The position numbers were made by a program, and so were the translations under genes. Below, piece after piece: positions 56,925-64,000 of a DNA stretch of 64,000 nt. The stretch lies in contig VJWN01000001.1 in NCBI GenBank assembly GCA_007644065.1, positions 2,308,340-2,372,339 of the forward strand, in the 5' to 3' direction. How positions within the stretch are numbered: position 1 is the first letter of the stretch; each line of letters opens with the position of its first letter. The notes under the pieces are model-generated. The model ran no database searches. It was not told the DNA's origin and saw nothing but the letters and a program-made list of their open reading frames with translations. The stretch comes from Margaritispora aquatica (Eukaryota; Ascomycota; Leotiomycetes; Helotiales; Discinellaceae).

Positions 56925-57597
56925 ATGGCTGTCGACCCGCACTTCCAACAAGACGTCATCTCCTCCCTGATGAAGGTGAATCTGGCACCGGGCTCCACGG
57001 CACTTATTCCGGAAAGCTTCAAGCCATCTGTTAAGCTTGACATTAAGTTCGGGGACAAGAGCGTCGAGCTTGGAACGGTGCTCAAGACTGGCGAGACTAA
57101 AACTGCACCAACGATATCTTTTGAGGCCGAGGTATGCGAACTCCACTTATAAAGTCACGACCAAGCCTGACAAGCGTACCTAGGGAGCGGGCAAGTCTTA
57201 CACACTGCTGCTCGTGGATCCAGATGCGCCAACACCCGAGGATCCTAAGTTCGCCTACTGGAGACATTGGGTACTGACCGGCCTCCCCAACGACTCCAAG
57301 AAGACTGTGACGGAGTATCTTGGCCCTGGGGCCAAAGACGAGACGTTCGTGCTCCCTCCTCACCTATAGTTCAGACGAAGGAAATGATGCTAATCGGTTG
57401 GTAGGGCTACGCTTCATCGGTACCTGTTCCTTCTGTTTCAAGAACCAGAGGGATATGCAGTGGAGAAAGCGGATGTTGGCGGCGAGGAGTTCGTGGATAG
57501 GAGGTCGTTCAAGGCTGCTGAGTGGGTGGAGAAGCATGGCTTGGTGCTTGTAGGTGTCAATTGGTTCTCTGGTGTTGGAGATGCGTATAAGGAGTAG
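56925..57597 (+). CDS. Phosphatidylethanolamine-binding protein (PEBP/Tfs1 family)
   Basis: This is a predicted cytosolic PEBP-family protein; yeast Tfs1, the carboxypeptidase Y inhibitor, is a member. Three exons (56925-57131, 57184-57344, 57405-57597) give 186 residues, introns 52 and 60 bp. The DPDAPTPEDPKFAYWRHWVL ligand-pocket block is at about residues 80-100. The late LHRYLFLLFQEPEGYAVEKA element, with the family's H-R-Y-x-F/L-x-L-F-x-Q, and a final NWFSGVGDAYKE follow. The usual GPAPPxGxGxHR loop is altered to YLGPGAKDETATLHR. It lacks a signal peptide. Whether it inhibits a protease or acts in signalling cannot be told. Confidence 0.86.
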
Positions 57598-58275
57598 ATG
57601 AGCAGTTTACTTGTGTGCTGGAACTGCAACATGGCATCATCTTCTGTATAGAAGTTACAATATGACACTTGAATGATGCTGGCATTGTCTTCCTCGTGAA
57701 ACGCAAAGCCAAACTCAAAAGTTGCTGTAATGATGTCCGAGTAGGTAATTCGCTTCAATCCTCATCCTCTGTATATTGTTTCATTATTCAATCTGATCTA
57801 AGGCATCGTAGTAACAATAAAAGGCAAAGAGAGTATGATATCTCTTCTCCTTCATTTTGTTTATGGTTACCTCACAATCGTTGGATGTGACTTGAATCGG
57901 GCACAAATATTCGAAATTTACGAAAATCTCACGCCTTACCCCGCCAATTCACCCCGCATTATTCACATTCTTCATTGTCTGTAGATCTTTATCGGTTTCA
58001 TAGTGTGGAGTGTTTTTTTTTCAAACACAGAAGCAAACCTCTGGTACATATTATAAATTTTTTATCATTATTACGAATCTGCTAAGGTCAATCAGGCTCA
58101 CGCCACTGAAGCCAATAGCGTCGGCACGTACTGCGCTAAAGCAATGCGGTCATAACCATGATCCTTATCATCCCAGAGGCTGTCACGACATTAATGAAAC
58201 ATAAATTCAGCATTTCGTGTAATTCTACGCACGAAAGCAAAACATCGTATCATTTGATCCCATAATCTGCCAGCC
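57598..58275. other. Intergenic, no gene seen
   Basis: This is the 3' flank of the PEBP gene and the promoter region of the F-box gene. No motif is recognised. Confidence 0.6.
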
Positions 58276-59732
58276 ATGTCTTTAAATAACCTTTCCGACG
58301 ATCTTCTCTTGGATATCCTGGACATAGTATGGGCCTTGCCGTGGAATGTCGTCAGTACACACAACATCGCGTTATGCTCAAAACGCTTCAACAAGCTAGC
58401 AACTCCTCTCATCTACAAAATGCTTGATATAGGTACATGGAACCAAGACACCTTGCTCTTGAGGACGTTGCTCGAAACTCCTAGCCTTGGGTATGTCACA
58501 TGATGAAAGTGTTAACAACTAAGGTGTTGATGCTCCTTGCGACTGCTGAACCCATTCTTTCATCGGAGGTCTTGGCGATACATTCAAAGTGTTAATTGTT
58601 TAATTGTCCTAAGGACTGACTGTGAGAATCTATAATTAGGACATTCTGCACTTCCTTGACAACTCAGTGGTATGGCCATATTGCCTCCACGCGCAATATA
58701 GAGCCAGATGAGCTTGCTCTTTGCAAGTCGAGGATCGAACTGTTCTGCGATTCGCCGGATGAAGTAGAAAAATGGCTCGAACATCTACAGTATAAGGAAT
58801 GGGAAGCCTCAGCAAGTTTATTGTTGAGCTGCCTACCCAATGTGGAGAAACTTGAAATAAGTCAATACGAAAAACCAGCTTCGGAATTCTTTGATCGAGT
58901 CCTTGAGCGTGCAGCAATGCTCCAGTCACAAGGAAGCGATTCGCCTCTTGCTCTGTCGAAACTGGCATTCATAAATGGGTCATTTGACACTTGGACAGAC
59001 CTCAACGTGCTCAAACCCTTCCTCCGACTGAAGTCTGTGAAAACAGCAGAGTTCAAGCCCACGGTTGATCACAACAGCCTACCGGTTGAGACTCCCACAT
59101 TTGAACTAGATAGTTTAATCCTCGGCGTTGTGATTGATGGGGCATTCTCCCGCCTGGACGGCTTCCTAAGTAACTTCAAAACTCTCAAGACCTTCCGCTT
59201 GATTGAGGACGACTTCGAGCGAGACCCCTGCTTTGAAAGTGGGCCGCACACATTAGATGATGCTATCTCGGGCTTGAAGCACTGTCTAGAAGAATTGGAG
59301 ATAAATCAATCTCGGCGAGCACCTGAGGATCTACCTTGGATTAGCTCTCTAGCCGAGTTCCAAACGTTGCGGAAGATATCGATCGATGCATCTGTCGTTT
59401 TCAAGCCAAACCATAAGCCAAGGAACAGAAATATTGATGTACTCCCTCCGAGTTTGGAGTCGTTGGAACTGTTCACTTATGATCAGTACGTTGTAGACCA
59501 GCTGCTTCGGATTTTGGAGCAAAAGCACGAGACAGTTCCCAAGCTTACGGACATCCAACTTAAGCGACGCTCTGTTAAGGCAAGGAACGAGAACCAAGTA
59601 GCTAGATTTCAGCAGTCTATTGAGGATCTCAAGGAGCAATGCAAGGATGCAGGGATAACGCTGAAGTTCTTTGAGGAGGCTGTAAAAATGGGTGTAAATA
59701 GTCGCTCCACAATTTGGACTCAGGTAGACTGA
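58276..59732 (+). CDS. F-box domain protein with leucine-rich-repeat-like C-terminus
   Basis: This is a predicted substrate adaptor for an SCF ubiquitin ligase, but the substrate is unknown. Two exons (58276-58490 and 58640-59732) join across a 149-bp intron to give 435 residues. The joined sequence SLGTFCTSLTTQWYGHI restores a continuous frame. The F-box-like start is LSDDLLLDILDIVWALPWNV then LCSKRFNKLATPLIYKML (about residues 5-52). The C-terminal part has loosely repeated Leu-rich strands such as LLSCLPNVEKLEISQYEK and LPPSLESLELFTYDQYVVD. These F-box genes form large, fast-evolving families in filamentous ascomycetes. A nearer acceptor (CTAAG at about 58613) leads to an in-frame stop and was rejected. 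Confidence 0.78.
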
Positions 59733-60816
59733 AGATTGCTGCGCTGAGTTGGCAAGTTTTTGTCTCTAGTCAGCATCAATATCCAAGAGACCGATAGTCC
59801 TCCTTTCTTCGCCCATCTTTTCTCCGAAATTCTCGTCATTGCCACCTCGCTTAGCCTGAACCGGAGCCAGAACTGTCTGTGCATTGAGTTGCATTACAAG
59901 CTCATCACGTTTTCCACACATCCACAGGTGTGAGTTTCTAGCAAGTCTGGACAAGGCATAGTTATTAGTGCAAGTGTGGGGTTTGATGCTCAATAAATGA
60001 CAAAGATCAAAGTGCAAAGTTCGAAATCCATTTTGCGCAATCGAGTAAAGTGAGGCTCTGATGCAAACTCTATTATAACTTACCACCTCCCAGTAATTTG
60101 TAGCAACTATGCGAACTCTTTCAGAACGGTATCAATGACAGCACCCACAACGTATGCCTTGAAATCCGCGGCAACTCTACTCTCAAGCCCGGCTTCAGGC
60201 ACTGCTTCCCGAACCCCAGCCGTCGTGGTATCTAGCAAGGCAGCAGCACCAACTATTACCAATGCACCTGTACGGATGTTGAAAGGCGCTGCTCTAGCAA
60301 TGGCTATCGTGGTGTCAATTTAGAACGCCGATCTCGCAAGTTTCGTTCAAATGTTGCTAGGAAGAGGCCCATATGCGACGTGAGGGAGATCTTCACTTCT
60401 GAGAAATTCGAAGGGTAGATGAGGTCTGCGGGGAAATATTTGACTGCAGCTTACATTCATCTCATACATGTTGCAATAAATAGTATTAGCTTCTCCTGCG
60501 CGGCTTGCATTTGTGTTCGTTGATCTCGATTTCAGATCAGTTGACTGGCTTCCTTTTGGTTAGCCGAGACTATAATGAAACACAACCAAATGGATATGTA
60601 TAATAAAAGAGAATAAAGACGCAGTAAGTTATACCTCATCGCATTTATGTGCTATTTTCCCTTCTTGCTTGCTAATTGTGTATGTACCTTATGCTAAAAC
60701 CCAATCTCCTCCCATCCGCTTCCAACGCAATGCATGCCATCAAACAAACAAACAAAACCAAATACACCTATCATCCGCCTACCCACTATCTTCTCCTATT
60801 GCCAATCACCCTCTTT
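59733..60816. other. Intergenic, with an orphan GPI-tail-like frame
   Basis: No complete gene is seen between the converging F-box and VPS13 genes. A plus-strand frame at 60135-60323 (62 codons) looks like the C-terminal end of a GPI-anchored wall protein: Ser/Ala/Pro-rich, then a hydrophobic tail GAALAMAIVVSI. No signal peptide or upstream exon is found, so it is reported only as a possible remnant. Confidence 0.5.
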
Positions 60817-63800
60817 TTATTCAGTAGCTTTATACTTCTTATTGAACTCCCCCACGGCAACCCCAATCTTCTTATACAAAAAGTTCCTCGAACTCTCCTC
60901 CGCCACCGGCACAAATGGGCCATTCGTGCCTCCCCTCAGAGTCAAACTCAGCCCCGTCCGCTCCTTACTGATGGTCTGGATATCCTTCAACGGGACATCC
61001 CACTCGCTTGTTAGCTTCTTGCTCTTGATCAGCATGATCCGCGAGTACGTGAGCATGACCACAACGTCCTCCCGTGGAAGCTCGAGATGCGCGATGTATT
61101 GCTCGTTGAAATATTTGCCACTATCGAGCTGCTTGAGCCAGAATTGACCGAGCGCTTCACGCTGGGAGTAAGGACGCACGATGCCGTCTGTGCCAATGAA
61201 GCGAGTGAGACGGACACGATCGAGGCCATCAGCATCAAAGACAGTCGTGGTGTTGCGGATGCCTTCGCTCACGTTCGACGCGAGATCGAATACTCCAATG
61301 GCAGGTTTTGTGACGAAACCGATGGCGCCCTTGCCAATACCTTTGAAGAAACCTGCAACTCCCTCTTGCTCTGCTCCTTCAAGTGGTTTGCGAGCCAACC
61401 CACCAACACCACTGGCGAGACTGGTAACGAAGGAGTTGGCGCCTGCTTGCATACCATAGAGGGCGTGCTTTGGTCGATTACGAGATCGAGTCATACGGCG
61501 ACGGTCTTGGAACTGCTTGTCCATTGTGGCTTCTGCGAGACCCTTTGCAATACTACCTGTGAACTTCGATACGCTGTCTGACACTCCAAAGACTGACTTC
61601 TTGACAAAACTTGTGGCTCCCTTGGCGATGCCAATTCCGAGTTGTTCAGGTCTATCAGACATGATGAAACCCTGATATGGCTCATAGAAGATATCTGCAA
61701 CACCAGAACTGATGTTGTTGAAAAGTCCAACAGGATTGCCCAAGAAATCGGCAGATCCAAGAATCTTGTGAACCTGGTACAAAGCTTCTTGAGAGTAATG
61801 ATTTGAAATATTCTGTGTTAGTACAGCTACAGAAACGCGGGCATTTTCGAGCATCAGAGCGTTCATCCTAACAGGGGCATCATTGATGTTTCCAATAGCC
61901 ATAGTCAGGACGTTCAAGAAGAACATCAAAGGGTTCCGCGAAGATGTCTTATCCTCTACATTCACTCGGTCTGTACGAACAAACGACAGATCAAGCTGCA
62001 TGGGTTGGATATTCAGTAGCTCAAAATACATATCTTGGCTTGACTGGTCTTGTGTGGGCTCTGGAATATCAAGGCTCTCGTCGCATAGGACTCCTTCCTG
62101 TGTCTCGGTCCAGCTTGCTCCAGGAACCTTGGAAAAGTCGAGAAGGGCATAAACAAAGTCTTCGTCAATCTCAAGAGTCATCTGTTGTAACAACAGTGTT
62201 GCATACTTGATATAAACCACTCCATAAGAATCGTCTTTGACTCTTGTGATCATAGCGTGCATGCAAGGATGAGATTCGCTCTCCTTGGTATTTTTTGGCA
62301 CAACACTGGGATATAGAATCATGGGGAAGATTCCTCCATAGAGTTGGTTGTCGATTTGCACCCATTTGATCGAAGATGTGATTGTCTGGTAGAGAGGCGA
62401 TTCTGAATACTTAAGTGCAATGTCACGGAAAGTGATATAAGCAAGCTCCTTCAGTTGCGCATTAACCAACGATATTCCGATACCAGATAATTTAAGCTGC
62501 GCTCGGAAGTTCACACCAGTGTCCTGACTCTTGACCTCGAAGCCACCTGCCACGCTTGTTGTGGAGCCAGTTCGAGTCTTCTGCTTATACATACTTTTCG
62601 AGGCCTTGTAATTCGACAAGATCAAAGTCTGTGTTGGACCATCAGCAGCGACATTGAGATCTATGATTTTCTGCTCATGTGCACCGGTTCCGCTGGCTGC
62701 AGCAGGAATCTTCATTGGTATGAGATTTCCAATCTCGGCCAGCTTGATGTGTCTTTCTCGGCCATGAACATTGATAACGAGCTCCTTGTTCTTAGCAGCT
62801 GGATAGTCCCACGCATAGGGCATGATGCTTCTTGGTGGCAATCTATATCGAATCGGACGCCAACCTGATCGGTCCTCTGTTTCATCGTCGTCCAGATTTG
62901 GATTGGCTTGGAAGAACGTGAATTCTGTATCGCTTTCGTTCCGCATCGAAAATGGCCAATTCTTTGTTTCGGCAGAGATGTGCAGGAAGAGCGTAGCGTT
63001 CTCCATCAAAACTTCAACTCGAATCAACTTCTGTCGCTGACCGGCTTTTGCCAGCTTGATGTGATTCGTTCCTAAATCTGAAATATTGAAAGGTGAAGAC
63101 CATTGATTGTTCAGTCCTGGGAAGCACAACGAGAGCTGCTTAGAAGCACCCTTCTGTAAGAAATGCAGAGCCTGAAGTGCTTTGGGTTTCAGAGTCATCA
63201 ATTCAGAAGATCCTGGCTCCCTGACGTTTATATCCTCGTTCATCTGATTTTTGAGAACGAATCGTGGAGCCAAAGTGACAACCTTGGTCATCTTGTACTT
63301 GCCCTCGCCTGACTCCACTGTAATACCAATATGAATCTCAGTCTGCTTCGACGAGGAAGGTAGTACCACATCTACTGTACTTCCAATGGCGTCCAGACTT
63401 TGCGGTTTACTCCAACTTGATTCTCCAACCTTAAGGATAGCGCGGTTGCGCTGGTCGTCCGCTCCGAATGCAAACATGTATGGCAATGCCTTTCGTCTCT
63501 CGGTGTCCGCTGAGGTTGTTTGGAACCCTTGCCCGGCAGCTGTCTTGGCCTGCTGTAACAACGACTTGGCCTTAATGTTGATGCCCAAGCCAGTCTTGTT
63601 CAGAATCACGTAAGGACTGTAGACGGTGACCCGGAAAGCGCCGCCGCTGTCTGGAATCTTGTAATAATGAAGCCTCAGATTCAGAGCAAGACCCTCGTTG
63701 TCCTTGCAAATTAGCATGTTCTCTTTCCGGAAGTCTTCTTGATTATTTGAGTTGATAATTGCAAATTCGCTTGCTTTGAAAATTGTATCTTGCATGTCAA

Positions 63801-63982
63801 TACTCAACAGGAGGAGATGTGAGAGTTCAACTACATGTACAGGGCTGAGACCACCTTTGCGGAGGAAGTTGGTCCAATCCTTCTTGGTGTTTTTATCATA
63901 TATACGGTACTTGAAGTCATAAGGAAGCAAGTTCTCCAGTTCGACAGGAGCTGAGAGACGGATTCGCATATAAGGATAGATA
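60817..63982 (-). CDS. VPS13: VPS13, C-terminal part (partial, continues past right edge)
   Basis: VPS13 is a very large bridge-like lipid-transfer protein at membrane contact sites. The window holds only the last exon, about 1,054 residues; an intron acceptor TTTGCACAG at 63983-63991 shows that upstream exons lie beyond the edge. The first part matches the VAB/SHR-BD region, with LENLLPYDFKYRIYDKNTKK, VTLAPRFVLKNQM and a repeat-like WPFSMRNESDTEF. The amphipathic ATG2-like C-terminal segment follows: GIGIAKGATSFVKKSVFGVS, then Gly-rich GFFKGIGKGAIGFVTKPAIG. A C-terminal PH-like domain closes it, with YIAHLELPREDVVVMLTYSR and KLTSEWDVPLKDIQTI. Order and motifs agree with fungal Vps13. The stop is TAA at 60817-60819. 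Confidence 0.9.
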
Positions 63983-64000
63983 CTGTGCAAATGTCAGTGA

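Noticed and set aside
59766..60086. 106-codon minus-strand frame with a SAP-like GKRDELVMQL segment
   Set aside because: The resemblance is only a few residues, no start exon or further domain is found, and the space between converging genes is small.

Overview
The window is a stretch of filamentous ascomycete (Pezizomycotina) nuclear genome. The evidence is short GT-AG introns of about 45-125 bp with CTAAC/CTGAC-like branch sites, AT-rich intergenic DNA, a dispersed single 5S rRNA gene, and a set of recognisable fungal genes (IES1, FYV4/mS41, IRC20-like, RCY1, EIS1, an SFK1-like gene, CDK7/KIN28, YOR1-type ABC transporter, siderophore transporter, VPS13). The overall look would suit a Leotiomycete (Botrytis/Sclerotinia-like), but that placement is inference only. 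No transposon, CRISPR array, tRNA or operon was found. About 23 protein genes are supported, most rebuilt here from several exons.

Layout, left to right. 0.5-8.8 kb: three leftward genes (IES1 of the INO80 remodeller; a small bZIP-type protein; mitoribosomal mS41/FYV4) separated by long gene-poor spacers. 9.2-17.3 kb: two rightward genes, a SNF2-RING helicase/ubiquitin ligase and the F-box/Sec10 recycling protein recyclin-1. 17.5-24.7 kb: a seven-exon tyrosine phosphatase, the eisosome protein EIS1 and an SFK1-like plasma-membrane protein; the last two families both act at the plasma membrane. 25.5-30 kb: the TFIIH kinase CDK7, a DUF829 hydrolase and a polytopic membrane protein with a 26-nt terminal exon. 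32.6-37 kb: a large YOR1-type ABCC transporter. 38.5-40.4 kb: a fungal transcription-factor-like protein with a GC-AG intron. 41.8-45.9 kb: a six-exon beta carbonic anhydrase and a siderophore-iron transporter whose upstream region carries two SreA-type GATA sites.

46.7-51.0 kb is the most unusual part. Two genes about 2.8 kb apart and on opposite strands encode paralogous small proteins with the same intron positions and phases. They look like calcineurin-type metallophosphoesterases that have lost their metal-binding residues. Between them lies a gene of unknown function whose reading frame appears broken in several places. This resembles a birth-and-decay neighbourhood and is the best candidate for something undescribed.

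53.7-64 kb: an SPFH/stomatin-like protein, a 5S rRNA gene, a PEBP-family protein, an F-box protein, and the C-terminal third of VPS13, which runs off the right edge. The genes are mostly unrelated housekeeping functions; no metabolic gene cluster is evident.
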